Positions 8,195 through 17,542 of a stretch of 64,000 nt of DNA are shown piece after piece; within the stretch, counting starts at the first letter, position 1, and each line of letters begins with the position of its first letter. Source of the stretch: Vulcanimicrobiota bacterium (GTDB lineage Bacteria > Vulcanimicrobiota > Vulcanimicrobiia > Vulcanimicrobiales > Vulcanimicrobiaceae). Location: positions 62,001 through 126,000 of the forward strand of contig DAIDHQ010000030.1 of the NCBI GenBank assembly GCA_027459645.1. Reading direction: 5' to 3'. The position numbers and the translations under genes are program-made. Under the pieces are notes generated by a model. That model did no database searches, was not told the DNA's origin, and saw only the letters and a list, made by a program, of their open reading frames with translations.

Positions 8195-11100
8195 TTGTTC
8201 GCCATCGTCTTTGCCGCGGCCGTCGCCGCCTCTGCATCTCCCTCTGCTTCCCCTTCGCCGACGCCGATTCCGACCGCGAAACCCGTGTATCAAAGCATGT
8301 CTTGGCGAGAGATCGGTCCGGGTGTTCCGGGCGGACGCGCCGCCAACGTCACGGGCTCGATCAAAAACCCGAACCTGTACTACGTTGCCGCGGCCGGCGG
8401 CGGCGTCTGGAAGACGACCGACGGCGGCGAGACGTGGGATCCCGTTTTTCAAAAAGAACCCGTCGCGTCGATCGGCGACGTGACGATCGATCCGAACGAC
8501 GACAACACCGTGTGGGTCGGCACCGGCGAAGGTAATCCGCGCAACGACGTCATTCCGGGTGCGGGCGTCTATAAGTCGACCGATGGCGGCAAGAACTGGA
8601 AGTTGATGGGACTCGACCGGACGCGCACGATCACGCGCGTGCTGGTCGATCCGAAAGATTCCAATCACGTCATCGTCGGTGCGCTCGGCGACATCTTTAA
8701 GCGGAGCGTGCATCGCGGCGTGTACGTGACCTACGACGGGGGCAAGACGTGGAAGAAGACGCTCTATTTGAGCGACCGCAGCGGCGCCTCCGAGATCGCG
8801 ATGGATCCGAACAATCCGAACGTGCTCTATGCGGGCATGTGGCACTTCGAACGCAAACCGTGGACGACGCGCAGCGGCGGGAGCGACGACGGCCTCTTCA
8901 AATCGACCGACGGCGGTAAGACCTGGACGAAGCTGAGCGGGCATGGGCTTCCGGAAGGAACGCTCGGGCGCATCGCGATTGCGGTCGCCCCTTCGAATTC
9001 CAAGCGCGTGTACGCGCTGATCGAAGCGGCGAAGGGCATCATGTGGCGCAGCGACGATGCCGGCGCAAGCTGGACGCTCGTCACGAGCGATAGCGCCGTC
9101 AATCAGCGTCCGTTCTATTTCTCGCACGTCTACGTGGATCCGAAGAACGAAAATCACGTCTATACGACGTCGCTGGAATTACAACAATCGATGGACGGCG
9201 GCAAGACGTGGCACGCGATGGGCAATGCGCCGCACGGAGATTTTCACGGCATGTGGATCGCGTCGAACGATCCCAAGCGCTTCATCGTCGCCGAAGACGG
9301 CGGCGTGGGCCGCACGCTCGACGGCGGCCACACGTGGTTCTTCGGCCGCAATCTGCCGATCGGCGAAGTCTATCACGTCGGACTGGGCACGAGCGGCAAT
9401 CCATATTGGATCTGCGGAGGCTGGCAAGATAACCTCGCGTGGTGCGGGCCGTCGTTCACGACCGACCCCAGCGGCATCCTCAACAAGTATTGGGTGAACG
9501 TCAACGGCGGAGACGGTCAGTGGGCCATCCCCGACCCGCTCGATCCAAACCTGATGTGGTCCGATACGCAAGCCGGCTCGCTCGTCATCTATAACAAAGC
9601 GACGCGCGATTCGTACTTTGCGCAGCCGTATCTTGCCACTGGCGTTCCGACGTTCGATATTCGCCTGGCGAAGTATCGCTTCAATTGGGATTCGCCGATC
9701 GCGTTCGCGCCTTGGAATCCGCACGTCGCGTGGCTTGGCGGCAACGTCGTCTTTCAGACGGCCGATCGCGGCCGCCACTGGACCGTGATCAGCCCCGATC
9801 TGACGTTGGATGAAAAGGCGCATCAGAAACCGCCGGGCGGTCCGATCGTGCACGACGTGACGAGCGCCGAAAATTATAACACCATCCTCGACATCGAGGG
9901 CTCGACGCTGCATCGCGGCGAGATCTGGGTCGGGACCGACGACGGCCAGGTGCAGTACACGCTCGACGGCGGCAAGCATTGGAAGAACGTCTCGCCGAAG
10001 ATCGTGCCCGACCACGGCGCGGTGGAAACGGTTGCACCGTCGACGACGCAGGACGGCACCGTGTACACGAGCATCGACCGTCACTTGCTCGGCGACTATA
10101 CGCCGTATCTGCTGGTGACGCACGATTTCGGCGCGACCTGGACGAACATTGCGAAGACGTTGCCGGCGAACACGTGGTACGCGCGCTCGGTGCGGCAAGA
10201 TCTGCACAACCCCAATATCGTCTACGCCGGCACCGAAACGGGGATGTACATCTCGTGCGACGGCGGAACCCATTGGGCGAATTTCAAAAATAACTTGCCG
10301 ACGGTGGCTGTTCGCGACATTCGCTTCCAACCGAAGTGGGACGACATGGCGATCGCGACGCACGGCCGAGCGCTCTATATCATGGACGATTTGCGTCCGC
10401 TGCAGCAGTATAGCTGCACGACGCCGGGTAAGCCGTTTGCGATCGGCCCTCGCACGTCGTACGAATACACGCTGCACAGCGACGACGAAGGAACGTTCAC
10501 CGACTTCTCCGGCCAGAACAAGCCATACGGGGCGACCTTCTGGTATTACCAGCCCAAGCCCGGTGCCAAGCCGCCGTCTCTCGATATCATCGACGCACGC
10601 GGACGCGTCGTGCGCAGCTACCACGGCAACGTAGAGGGTTCGCCCTTTGCACCGCCCGGAACGCCGTTTGCGAAGCCGCATCCGGCGATTCCCAACCTCG
10701 CGGGGCTGCATACGTTCAGTTGGGATTTCAACGATAACGGTCCGGTGAAGTGGAACGGCGCGCATCCGTTCTTCCGCGGACCCGATACCGGCGTGCAGAT
10801 GCCGCCGGGCACGTACCGGTATCGCATGACCGTCGACGGCGCGACCTTCACGGGCAGCTTTGCCGTGAAGGCGGATCCGGACACGAAGTTCACGCAGGCC
10901 GATTTCGTACAGTCCTATCGCTTCGGAGAACGCGCGCTAGCCAAGTTCTCCGCTCTCGATGGCGGGTTGAATGCACTCGACGACGTCAAGAAGGCGCTCG
11001 ACGCCGACCGGGCGGCGGCGCAGAAGAAAAACGATGCGGCAACCGTCGCGGCGATCGACGCAGCCTTGCAAAGTCGCGATGCGCTGCAAGACCGGCTGAC

Positions 11101-11350
11101 GGCGAACTTCAATTCGTTCGAAGATTTCGTGCAGCGACCGGGCAAGCTGCGCGAGGATCTTCAGCAGCTCACCTTCAGCGGCGGCGAACTCAGCCCGGCG
11201 TTCCTCGATCTCGGTAGACGGGTCGATGCCGAGTGGCGCGAGGGCGTAACGGCATACGCGCGCTACGCCGGGACGCTTGCCGGGCTGAATGCAAAGCTGC
11301 AAGCGGCAGGCTACGCCGCGGTTCCGGTTCCAAAACCGATCGCACCGTAG
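8195..11350 (+). CDS. Secreted Asp-box (sortilin/BNR-like) beta-propeller protein
   Basis: 1051 residues from TTG 8195, supported by GGAGGAGC just upstream and a signal-peptide-like N-terminus followed by a Ser/Pro linker. Eleven Asp-box motifs of the form xDGGxTW are visible (for example TDGGETW, YDGGKTW, LDGGHTW, HDFGATW, CDGGTHW) between about residues 70 and 700, indicating one or two multi-bladed propellers like VPS10/sortilin and BNR proteins. From ~residue 760 there is a beta-sandwich-like segment, and the last ~150 residues are helical. Homologues are often annotated as glycosyl hydrolases, but no sialidase arginine triad or catalytic residue can be assigned. The hairpin at 11365 follows the stop. 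Confidence 0.85.
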   Translation: MFAIVFAAAVAASASPSASPSPTPIPTAKPVYQSMSWREIGPGVPGGRAANVTGSIKNPNLYYVAAAGGGVWKTTDGGETWDPVFQKEPVASIGDVTIDPNDDNTVWVGTGEGNPRNDVIPGAGVYKSTDGGKNWKLMGLDRTRTITRVLVDPKDSNHVIVGALGDIFKRSVHRGVYVTYDGGKTWKKTLYLSDRSGASEIAMDPNNPNVLYAGMWHFERKPWTTRSGGSDDGLFKSTDGGKTWTKLSGHGLPEGTLGRIAIAVAPSNSKRVYALIEAAKGIMWRSDDAGASWTLVTSDSAVNQRPFYFSHVYVDPKNENHVYTTSLELQQSMDGGKTWHAMGNAPHGDFHGMWIASNDPKRFIVAEDGGVGRTLDGGHTWFFGRNLPIGEVYHVGLGTSGNPYWICGGWQDNLAWCGPSFTTDPSGILNKYWVNVNGGDGQWAIPDPLDPNLMWSDTQAGSLVIYNKATRDSYFAQPYLATGVPTFDIRLAKYRFNWDSPIAFAPWNPHVAWLGGNVVFQTADRGRHWTVISPDLTLDEKAHQKPPGGPIVHDVTSAENYNTILDIEGSTLHRGEIWVGTDDGQVQYTLDGGKHWKNVSPKIVPDHGAVETVAPSTTQDGTVYTSIDRHLLGDYTPYLLVTHDFGATWTNIAKTLPANTWYARSVRQDLHNPNIVYAGTETGMYISCDGGTHWANFKNNLPTVAVRDIRFQPKWDDMAIATHGRALYIMDDLRPLQQYSCTTPGKPFAIGPRTSYEYTLHSDDEGTFTDFSGQNKPYGATFWYYQPKPGAKPPSLDIIDARGRVVRSYHGNVEGSPFAPPGTPFAKPHPAIPNLAGLHTFSWDFNDNGPVKWNGAHPFFRGPDTGVQMPPGTYRYRMTVDGATFTGSFAVKADPDTKFTQADFVQSYRFGERALAKFSALDGGLNALDDVKKALDADRAAAQKKNDAATVAAIDAALQSRDALQDRLTANFNSFEDFVQRPGKLREDLQQLTFSGGELSPAFLDLGRRVDAEWREGVTAYARYAGTLAGLNAKLQAAGYAAVPVPKPIAP

Positions 11351-11364
11351 CTCAACCATCGGCA

Positions 11365-11414
11365 GCCTCCGTGGGTATAGGGAAATGCACCTATACCTTC
11401 GGAGGCTTTTCTTT
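11365..11414 (+). terminator. Terminator-like hairpin containing the next gene's Shine-Dalgarno
   Basis: Arms 11365-11380 and 11391-11406 pair over 16 positions with two mismatches around a 10-nt loop, and TTTTCTTT follows immediately, the layout of an intrinsic terminator for the Asp-box gene. The 3' arm ends GGAGG (11401-11405), placed 9 nt before the ATG at 11415. If read-through occurs, the same stem would hide the ribosome binding site of the aldo/keto reductase gene. Confidence 0.6.
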
Positions 11415-12284
11415 ATGGTCGGCAACCCAACTGCAGCTTCGTCCGGGCAGTATACGCTCGGCGACATCACGATCAATCGCCTTGGTTTTGGCGCCATGCG
11501 CGTCACCGGAGAGGGCGTTTGGGGCGATCCGAAGGATCCAAAGAGCGCTCGCGAGACGCTCGGTATGTTGCGCGAGTTGCAGATCGACTTCGTCGATACC
11601 GCGGATAGCTATGGCCCGTTCGTCAGTGAAAACCTGATTCGTGAGGTGCTCTATCCTTACGACGGGATGCTTATCGCAACAAAAGGCGGATTTTTGCGGA
11701 CCGGACCGGGCGATTGGACGATCGACGGTAAGCCGGAATATCTGCGGCAATGCGTGCTCATGAGTCTGCGCCGGTTGGGCGTCGAGCGGATCGATCTGTG
11801 GCAACTGCATCGCATCGATCCCGACTATCCGCGGGAAGAGCAGTTCGGCGTCATCGCCGACATGCAAAAAGAGGGGCTCGTTCGCCACGTCGGCTTGAGT
11901 GAAGTGAGCGTCGCCGATATCGAAGAGGCGCAGAAATATTTCCCGGTCGTCTCGGTACAGAACATGTACAATCTGGTCGAACGCAAGAGCGAAGACGTTC
12001 TCGACTATTGCGAACGCAACGGCATCGGCTTCATTCCGTGGTTCCCGCTTGCGGCGGGCGATCTAGCCGAAGGGAATTCTCCGTTCTCGCAAATCGCGAA
12101 GCGGTTGCAGATCTCGCCATCGCAACTCGCGCTCGCCTGGATGCTCAAGCGCTCGCCCGTGATGCTGCCGATTCCCGGCACGTCGAACCCGCGGCATCTG
12201 CGCGAGAACGTCGAAGCAGCCGGGGTCGCGTTATCGGATGATGACTTTGCCGCAATCGACGAACAAGCGAAGGTCAAGCGCTAA
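11415..12284 (+). CDS. Aldo/keto reductase
   Basis: 289 residues from ATG 11415, which follows GGAGG; the longer ORF runs back into the Asp-box gene in another frame. A cytosolic NAD(P)H-dependent (beta/alpha)8-barrel oxidoreductase. The tetrad is visible as Asp and Tyr in [10 protein letters not shown], Lys in MLIATKGG and His in LWQLHRID. The cofactor-binding end is [15 protein letters not shown]. It is close to the general AKR families that include oxidoreductases of unknown substrate. The last four bases overlap the convergent small gene. Confidence 0.93.
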   Translation: MVGNPTAASSGQYTLGDITINRLGFGAMRVTGEGVWGDPKDPKSARETLGMLRELQIDFVDTADSYGPFVSENLIREVLYPYDGMLIATKGGFLRTGPGDWTIDGKPEYLRQCVLMSLRRLGVERIDLWQLHRIDPDYPREEQFGVIADMQKEGLVRHVGLSEVSVADIEEAQKYFPVVSVQNMYNLVERKSEDVLDYCERNGIGFIPWFPLAAGDLAEGNSPFSQIAKRLQISPSQLALAWMLKRSPVMLPIPGTSNPRHLRENVEAAGVALSDDDFAAIDEQAKVKR

Positions 12285-12634
12285 GTCGCGGGTTCGCGGC
12301 TCGCGGTGAAGATATAAAGGGTCGTGCTGCTCCCCGAAAGGGGGCTGCCGAAGCCGTCGATGTCGCCGTTGGGTTCGACGTGACCGGTAACGTGCAGGCG
12401 TCCGAGCGTAGGAAGATCCAGGTAGATCGTCGAGCCCTTGATGCTGCCTTGCACGCTCTGGGGGATGGCGCCGTTAGCATCGCGATAGGTGCCGTTGATG
12501 ATGCCGTTGCCGGCGAAGCGCAACGTCAGCGTTCCGGCATAACCGAAGGCCTCGAAGCGCGGGCGAATGTACACGTTGTACGTGGCGGGTGGCTGCGAGA
12601 TTGCCACGAGCAGCGAGAGCACCATCGATACCAT
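12281..12634 (-). CDS. Small exported beta-rich protein
   Basis: 117 residues. Residues 1-14 ([14 protein letters not shown]) look like a short signal peptide, followed by alternating strands ([20 protein letters not shown] ... [18 protein letters not shown]). This could be a small exported beta-barrel or lipocalin-like fold. No family recognised. It overlaps the aldo/keto reductase stop by 4 bp and sits 17 bp after the PilZ gene on the same strand, so it may be part of that transcript. Confidence 0.55.
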   Translation of the reverse strand: MVSMVLSLLVAISQPPATYNVYIRPRFEAFGYAGTLTLRFAGNGIINGTYRDANGAIPQSVQGSIKGSTIYLDLPTLGRLHVTGHVEPNGDIDGFGSPLSGSSTTLYIFTASREPAT

Positions 12635-12651
12635 GAACGCCTCCTATCCGC

Positions 12652-13320
12652 TCACTCGTCCATCGAGACGTTCGAGCCGTCGTCTTCGAAGTAAAAGCGC
12701 GTGTCGAATGCCCGCGTTTCGCCGGTGGCAAGATCGTTGACGCGCGAATGAATCGACAAGCGGTGAACGGCTTTTCCAGCGCGTTTTATGACGCCGCCGT
12801 AGGAGTACTGAACGAGCGGCGTCTTCTCATCGAGCGGCGCGAGGCGCCCGCGGCGCACGAGCATCGAAAGCATCTGATCTTGCAACTTCTTCGGGATCAA
12901 GCGTGCGACGTCGTCCGCCTTGAGCTTGACGAGTTCGAGATCTTTTTGCGCCTTGTTCTCGATCACGACTTGGTCGTTGTTGCAGAAGCGCACCACGGCG
13001 TCCCAGTCGTCGGCGCTGATGCCGGTGAAGGACAGACCGTAGCGCCAGGCCGGCTTGCCCTGCGCCGTCCCCGGCTGCTGCCACACGCGCTTGGCGCGAA
13101 TGACGACGTTCTTGCTCTCGAGCTGAACGCGAAGGTTCACCTCTTCGGGCAGTGACATCGCGATAATCAGTCCGAGGCCGCTGCCGGAAATATCAAGGCA
13201 GGTGCAGTTCTGCCACTGCGAACCGATTGCTACCCATGCCTGAAACGGCCCCGCACGGCGCGGATACTTTCGCCGGTTTTGAGGTGCGCCGGTGAAAAAC
13301 GTGATGAGGTCGTTGAACAT
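12652..13320 (-). CDS. PilZ-domain c-di-GMP-binding protein
   Basis: 222 residues. The two PilZ ligand motifs are present: RRKYPRR at about residues 17-23 (RxxxR) and CLDISGSGLGL at about 41-51 (D/NxSxxG). Together they predict c-di-GMP binding. The PilZ barrel takes up residues ~15-115. The rest, rich in Lys and Asp, ends in a beta-rich region (YFEDDGSNVSMDE) without a known domain. It is cytosolic, with no membrane segment. It lies 6 bp downstream of the membrane protein at 13327 on the same strand. Confidence 0.85.
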   Translation of the reverse strand: MFNDLITFFTGAPQNRRKYPRRAGPFQAWVAIGSQWQNCTCLDISGSGLGLIIAMSLPEEVNLRVQLESKNVVIRAKRVWQQPGTAQGKPAWRYGLSFTGISADDWDAVVRFCNNDQVVIENKAQKDLELVKLKADDVARLIPKKLQDQMLSMLVRRGRLAPLDEKTPLVQYSYGGVIKRAGKAVHRLSIHSRVNDLATGETRAFDTRFYFEDDGSNVSMDE

Positions 13321-13326
13321 CGCTCA

Positions 13327-14481
13327 TTATAGTCTTCGGTTTCCAACCGGAATGACCTCATGGGCGGTGATCCACGCGGCGGGTCCGCTGGCGGAGACGA
13401 TATAGTCGCCGAAATACCGGCCTTGCGGGCTATCGATCACGACTTGGACCTTGGCGTTTTTCTTGTCGCTGAGGGCGGCGTGGACGATGCGGAATTCCGT
13501 CGCCCCGGCAAGTATCGGCGCCTCCGTCAGGTTCGAGGTGCCGGCGCTAGCCGAGAGGCCAAGATTCCCCAATGCGGCACTCGCGTCGCCGCGCATGAGC
13601 GAGTCCAAATACGACATGACGATGAGCCGCGCACGTTGGACGAGGTGCGGTTCGCCGGCGGGAATTGGCGGCGCGGCCGCCACCTTTAGGACCTTCCGGT
13701 GCACGCTACGTACCGGCGCGGCGGCGAGGCGCACGCGCCGGCGCCGCGGGGCCACAGTGGGCGACGGCGTGGGTGCCTGCGTGGGCCGCGGCCGCACCGC
13801 AACGGCGCGGTGAACGACGATTTGCCGGTGCGGGGCCGGGGCGCGCACGGGCGCGCGTTTCGCGGGCCGGATCCGCGGTGCCGCGCGCGGGGCGATGTGC
13901 GGCGGCCGGGACGGCCTGGCCGTCGCAAGGGCGACGTGGGCGGCATGGGCGGCATGGGCCGGGGCGGCCGGCGGCGCCGGACCGGCCGGTGCCAAGAGCA
14001 TGCGCATGCCGAAGAGCCCGATGAGCACGCCGGCCAAGCCGCAGGCTGCAATCGCAACCGCCGTCAGGCCCGCGCGTGCGCCTCGCGAGGCGGCGTCGGC
14101 GTAGCGCAACAGCGGGTCGCGCAACCTTCGCCATGCCGTCGCGTGCGACGGAGCCGGAAGGGCGTTGCGAAGGTGCGAGACCAGCGCTTCGCCCGGTTCG
14201 CTTGCGATCACGGGCAGTAGAATGGCGCGCAGGGCGTCGGCATCGAGCGTCCGCAGCGAGCGCCGGTGTTGCTCCAGAAACGTCACCAAATCGGCCGCCA
14301 TGGCCAGAGACGCGCGTTCGTCGTCGTCCATCCGCGCGGTGCTGTGCGCGACGAGCGTGTCGAGTTCTTCAGGCGAGAGCGCCTCGATATACCGGCGCGT
14401 TGAAATCGCGACCTCGCGCGGGCTCAACACCGACAGCAGATAATCGACCGAGCGCGAGCTGCGCTTTGCCCGCGGATACAT
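13327..14481 (-). CDS. Membrane protein with zinc-finger-like N-terminus and Pro/Ala/Arg-rich linker
   Basis: 384 residues. Residues 1-145 are helical and cytoplasmic. One transmembrane helix lies at ~147-170 (LTAVAIAACGLAGVLIGLFG). A long Pro/Ala/Arg/His-rich linker follows to ~270, and a C-terminal ~100-residue alpha/beta domain (LIVMSYLDSLMRGDASAALG ... VQVVIDSPQGRYFGDYIVS) resembles an NTF2-like export domain. Topology suggests a cytoplasmic sensor part and a periplasmic domain. Function unknown; the gene is not recognised. Its ATG overlaps the ATG of the divergent mannosyltransferase gene within CATG at 14479-14482. Confidence 0.7.
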   Translation of the reverse strand: MYPRAKRSSRSVDYLLSVLSPREVAISTRRYIEALSPEELDTLVAHSTARMDDDERASLAMAADLVTFLEQHRRSLRTLDADALRAILLPVIASEPGEALVSHLRNALPAPSHATAWRRLRDPLLRYADAASRGARAGLTAVAIAACGLAGVLIGLFGMRMLLAPAGPAPPAAPAHAAHAAHVALATARPSRPPHIAPRAAPRIRPAKRAPVRAPAPHRQIVVHRAVAVRPRPTQAPTPSPTVAPRRRRVRLAAAPVRSVHRKVLKVAAAPPIPAGEPHLVQRARLIVMSYLDSLMRGDASAALGNLGLSASAGTSNLTEAPILAGATEFRIVHAALSDKKNAKVQVVIDSPQGRYFGDYIVSASGPAAWITAHEVIPVGNRRL

Positions 14482-15547
14482 GACGAGGATACTCTACCCC
14501 CTTTCCGCAAGACGCGCTGCCATGCGGTTCGTCGTTTTCGCGTGGGCGGTTTCCCGGGCGATCGTCTTTGCGTCGATCTTTGCCGCCGGGGCGCACGCCG
14601 GTGCGCTTGCGAATTGGGACGGAGCCTGGTACGCATCGATTGCGGAACACGGCTACGGGTTCGCTCGCGACGGCGCCCAACACAACGTCGCGTTCTTCCC
14701 GTTATACCCGCTTGCCGTCTGGCCGCTGCTTCGGATCGGAATCGCTTGGCCGGTTGCCGCCGCGATCGTTTCGAACGCCTGCTACCTTGTGATGCTGCTG
14801 GTCGTCTTTTCGCTTGCGCGCCGTGCGTTTGACGAAGGCACCGCACGCTGGACGATCGCACTCGCCTGTTTGCTTCCGCCTTCGCTGTTCTGCTCCGTCG
14901 CATATCCGCAAAGCCTTTTCATGTTGTTGAGCGCTCTGGCGCTCGCCGCAACGCTCGCGCGTGCGCAAACGCGTGCGTCGCTCGCCGGCGCGTTCGCGAG
15001 CGCGACGAGCGGACTTGGAATTCCGCTGGCAATCGGCATGCTGGCCGGCGGCATCTTGCAGCGCCGCCGCGCGGCGCTGGTTGCGGGGATCGTCGCTTTT
15101 GCGGGCGTCGCGGCTTTCGCGTTGTTTTGCTACGTGCGCTTCGGCGACGCGCTGGCTTTTCTGCACGCGCAGCGCGCGTGGCGGCACGGCGCCGGCTTCG
15201 ATGCATCCGCGTGGCTTACGATTCTGCGCTCGTTCGGAACGTTCGACGGCTGGCGGCAGAATGCCATGATGCTGCTGGTGCCGTTCGGTCTCGTTGCGGT
15301 CGCTTTAGAAGCGCGCCGTCTTGGAGCGGTCTGCACGCTCTACGCGCTTTTCGCGCTCGCCGTGTTGATTTTTTCGGGCACGCCGTTCTCCGTCGACCGC
15401 AACGCGTACGCCATCGTGCCCGTGCTTATCGCGCTGGGAGCGCTGTTGCGGCGCGTGCCGCCCGCGGGATATGCCGTGCTCGCCGCATCGGCGTTGCTTC
15501 TCGCAATCGATTCCGCGCGCTTCGCGCGCTTCCAGTGGGTCGCATGA
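14480..15547 (+). CDS. PIG-V-like membrane mannosyltransferase
   Basis: 355 residues with about nine transmembrane helices. The first periplasmic loop contains NWDGAWYASIAEHGYGF and FFPLYPL, which match the PIG-V / GT-C mannosyltransferase family. Members use a polyprenyl-phosphate-linked sugar and act on the outer face of the membrane. ATG 14480 overlaps the divergent start. ATG 14522 (MRFVVFAWAV) would place the first helix directly at the N-terminus and leave 40 bp of promoter space, so it may be the real start. The stop overlaps the FkbM gene (ATGA), pointing to joint glycan assembly. Confidence 0.82.
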   Translation: MTRILYPLSARRAAMRFVVFAWAVSRAIVFASIFAAGAHAGALANWDGAWYASIAEHGYGFARDGAQHNVAFFPLYPLAVWPLLRIGIAWPVAAAIVSNACYLVMLLVVFSLARRAFDEGTARWTIALACLLPPSLFCSVAYPQSLFMLLSALALAATLARAQTRASLAGAFASATSGLGIPLAIGMLAGGILQRRRAALVAGIVAFAGVAAFALFCYVRFGDALAFLHAQRAWRHGAGFDASAWLTILRSFGTFDGWRQNAMMLLVPFGLVAVALEARRLGAVCTLYALFALAVLIFSGTPFSVDRNAYAIVPVLIALGALLRRVPPAGYAVLAASALLLAIDSARFARFQWVA

Positions 15548-16374
15548 AGCGCGCGTTGCGCGGCGTCGCCGACCGGTTGCAGCGCGTGGCCGGCCGTTCT
15601 GCGTTGCTGGTTCGTTTGGCCGTACTCGTGCGAAATCAAGCCCGGTGCGTGATCAAATATCACCTCGCCGAGAGCCCCGACGTCAATGAAACGGGTGAAG
15701 TCTGGTTGCGTGAGGCCGTTGCCGCGACGGCGACGCGCTTCGTCGACGTGGGTGCGAACGTCGGCGACTGGACGGCGGGCATCGCGCGTCTCAAAGGCGA
15801 CCAGGCGTTCGAAGCGATCGCGCTCGAACCGTCGCAGAGTGCGCTTGCGGTGTTGCGCGAGCGTTTTGGCGGCGAGCGCCGCATACGGGTGATAGACGCC
15901 GCGGCCGGCGACGCGCCCGGCATGATGTCGTTTCACGAAGAGGATGACGCGGGACGCGGAAGCACGCTGGTTCCGGGTTTTGGAGCGACCGGTGGAACGA
16001 CGCGATCTGTTGTCGTCACGACGATCGACCGCGTGCTCGCCGAGCAGGGCTGGGAAAAGGTGGACATGCTCAAGATCGATGCCGAGGGATTCGACGCGCG
16101 CGTCGTCCGCGGAGCGCGCGGTGTGTTGGACCGCGCGGCGGCCGGGGTCGTGCAGTTCGAATACAATCGCGCGTGGCAGCTCGCGGGCGAAACCCTCTAC
16201 GGCACGATGCGGTTTTTCGAAGAGCGCGGTTACCGCGTCTATCTGCTCAAACGCGAGGGCCTGTTCGTGCTCGATTACGAGCGTTACGAAGAATATTACG
16301 AGTACTCGAACTTCGTTGCGCTGAGCGATGTCTGGTCCGCGCGGCTCGCGTCGCGCCTGTGCGGAACGATCTAA
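15544..16374 (+). CDS. FkbM-family methyltransferase
   Basis: 276 residues from ATG 15544, which overlaps the preceding stop. The SAM-binding motif I is FVDVGANVGDWTAGIA at about residues 66-81. The FkbM pattern continues with IALEPSQSAL, VTTIDRVL and DMLKIDAEGFDARVVRGA. Such enzymes O-methylate sugars or polyketides. Coupling to a PIG-V-like glycosyltransferase suggests methylation of a surface glycan. The substrate is inferred from context only. Confidence 0.9.
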   Translation: MKRALRGVADRLQRVAGRSALLVRLAVLVRNQARCVIKYHLAESPDVNETGEVWLREAVAATATRFVDVGANVGDWTAGIARLKGDQAFEAIALEPSQSALAVLRERFGGERRIRVIDAAAGDAPGMMSFHEEDDAGRGSTLVPGFGATGGTTRSVVVTTIDRVLAEQGWEKVDMLKIDAEGFDARVVRGARGVLDRAAAGVVQFEYNRAWQLAGETLYGTMRFFEERGYRVYLLKREGLFVLDYERYEEYYEYSNFVALSDVWSARLASRLCGTI

Positions 16375-17099
16375 GCGCCGTACAACTTGGGCTCTTTGGC
16401 CTGCGCGATCCCGTGACGATCGTGGACGACGAAAGCGGCCGCATCGTGTATTATCCCGACGTGCTCGACGTGGCGGAAGCCCACGCGCTCTTCGAGTGGC
16501 TGCTCGAGCATGCGGCGTGGAACAACGAGACGATGTGGATGTACGACCGCATGGTCGACGTGCCGCGAATGGTCGCCCGATATCGCATTGACGAGTTGCC
16601 GAAGGAACTCGAGTTCGCGCATGCGCGTGTCGCCGCGCTGCTCGGAGCGAGCTTTAGCAGCGCCGGGTTGAATCTCTACCGGAGCGGGCGCGACAGCGTC
16701 GCCTGGCACAACGATCACTTGGCCGGCATGCCGCCTCGCCCGACGATCGCGCTCTTGAGCTTGGGAGCGACGCGAAAGATGCAGCTCCGCACGAAGCGCC
16801 GGCCGCGAACGACCCACGCGATCGATCTCGAAGCCGGGAGCGTCCTCGAAATGAGCGGCCGCTCGCAAGAGTTTTGGGAACACACGATCCCGAAGACGCC
16901 GCGTCCCGTTTCCACGCGGATCAGCATCGCGTTTCGCCCGCGCTCGATCGAGGGAACGCATAGCGGCATGGACGATTCACCAAAATACGAACGCGACGTG
17001 GAAAGCGACCGCCCCTACGAAGAAGACGCCTCCGTTCCTGGAGACAACGATCCGAAAACGGCGCTGGATCCCGAAGAAGAGCGTGAGGCCGAACGATAA
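16359..17099 (+). CDS. alkB: AlkB-like 2-oxoglutarate/Fe(II) dioxygenase
   Basis: 246 residues if GTG 16359 is used. That start keeps the QLGLFG stretch often seen at AlkB N-termini and overlaps the FkbM stop by 16 bp; GTG 16413 is an alternative. The iron ligands are in SVAWHNDHLAGM (HxD) and WEHTIPKT (His), with the 2-oxoglutarate-binding RPVSTRISIAFRPR near residue 190. It is a DNA/RNA alkylation-damage demethylase by family. Unusually, ~40 highly acidic residues (rich in Asp/Glu, ending EEEREAER) extend beyond the conserved core. Confidence 0.87.
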   Translation: MRNDLSAVQLGLFGLRDPVTIVDDESGRIVYYPDVLDVAEAHALFEWLLEHAAWNNETMWMYDRMVDVPRMVARYRIDELPKELEFAHARVAALLGASFSSAGLNLYRSGRDSVAWHNDHLAGMPPRPTIALLSLGATRKMQLRTKRRPRTTHAIDLEAGSVLEMSGRSQEFWEHTIPKTPRPVSTRISIAFRPRSIEGTHSGMDDSPKYERDVESDRPYEEDASVPGDNDPKTALDPEEEREAER

Positions 17100-17118
17100 A
17101 AATCTGCGGACCTTCAGG

Positions 17119-17511
17119 TAAAACCTTCGTCCGGCCCCTCGTGCCCCATTCGCCGGCGGAATGGTGACCCATGACGGGACCGCAAGTTCGAGTCTGCTCG
17201 CAATCGCGCCCGGTCTCGGTGTAACGGTGCCTAACTCGACGCTGCCCGGCGCCACTTTGAAAAATCACGTAGTTCCCTTACCGGGAAAGTTCTCGCCGCA
17301 AGAGCGCGGCGCACGCGAGAGAGAGAGACAATCGTCTATGTTAAAGGCCAATCGCCGATCACCGCAAAACGATCGCGTCCTTCAAGGCCGAGATCGCTCG
17401 CGCAGGCAACCCGTAGATCGTCGCGTTCGTGAAGCAAACGTTGCCCGTATTCAAACCGCCTCTGTGTCTCGTGCAAAGGATCTCAAAGAAGAAGAAAGTC
17501 ACCGCCGGTAG
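17119..17511 (+). pseudogene. Decayed DUF4142 (ferritin-like) gene
   Basis: No intact gene fills this 430-bp gap, but three frame pieces line up with the DUF4142 domain in the right order. Frame 1 from ~17119 gives APRAPFAGGMVTHDG and LLAIAPGLGVTVP, matching the central MVxDHxxA...LxALAxxxGVxLP segment. Frame 3 gives YVKG at 17337. Frame 2 gives IADHRKTIASFKAEIARAGNP, a TAG at 17414-17416, then IVAFVKQTLPVFK and SKKKK, matching the C-terminal half. At least two frameshifts and one nonsense codon break it. The match is by eye; a profile search would settle it. Confidence 0.6.
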
Positions 17512-17521
17512 ATTGTCGTAC

Positions 17522-17542
17522 TACCTCGCGTGCAGCGAGGTA
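17522..17542 (+). promoter_or_regulatory. Hairpin with the start codon in its loop
   Basis: TACCTCGC (17522-17529) and GCGAGGTA (17535-17542) form a perfect 8-bp stem. The 5-nt loop GTGCA contains the GTG start at 17530 of the alpha/beta hydrolase. No good Shine-Dalgarno is present upstream. The structure could present or limit initiation; a chance dyad is also possible. Confidence 0.4.

Noticed and set aside
8195-11350. Calling the Asp-box protein a sialidase
   Set aside because: Asp-boxes alone are structural; the sialidase arginine triad and Tyr/Glu nucleophile pair cannot be identified.
13690-13990. Pro/Ala/Arg-rich repetitive stretch with several open frames on both strands
   Set aside because: It is the low-complexity linker of the membrane protein at 13327; the competing frames are consequences of the GC-rich repeats.
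17180-17225. A GTTCGAGTC stretch resembling a tRNA T-arm
   Set aside because: The flanking bases do not pair into a T-stem and no acceptor, D or anticodon arm can be built around it. The bases fall within the DUF4142 relic.
17316-17330. GAGAGAGAGA run before ATG 17338 as a ribosome site for a 57-residue charged peptide
   Set aside because: The peptide's frame is interrupted relative to the DUF4142 pieces and has no recognisable features; the region is better explained as gene decay.
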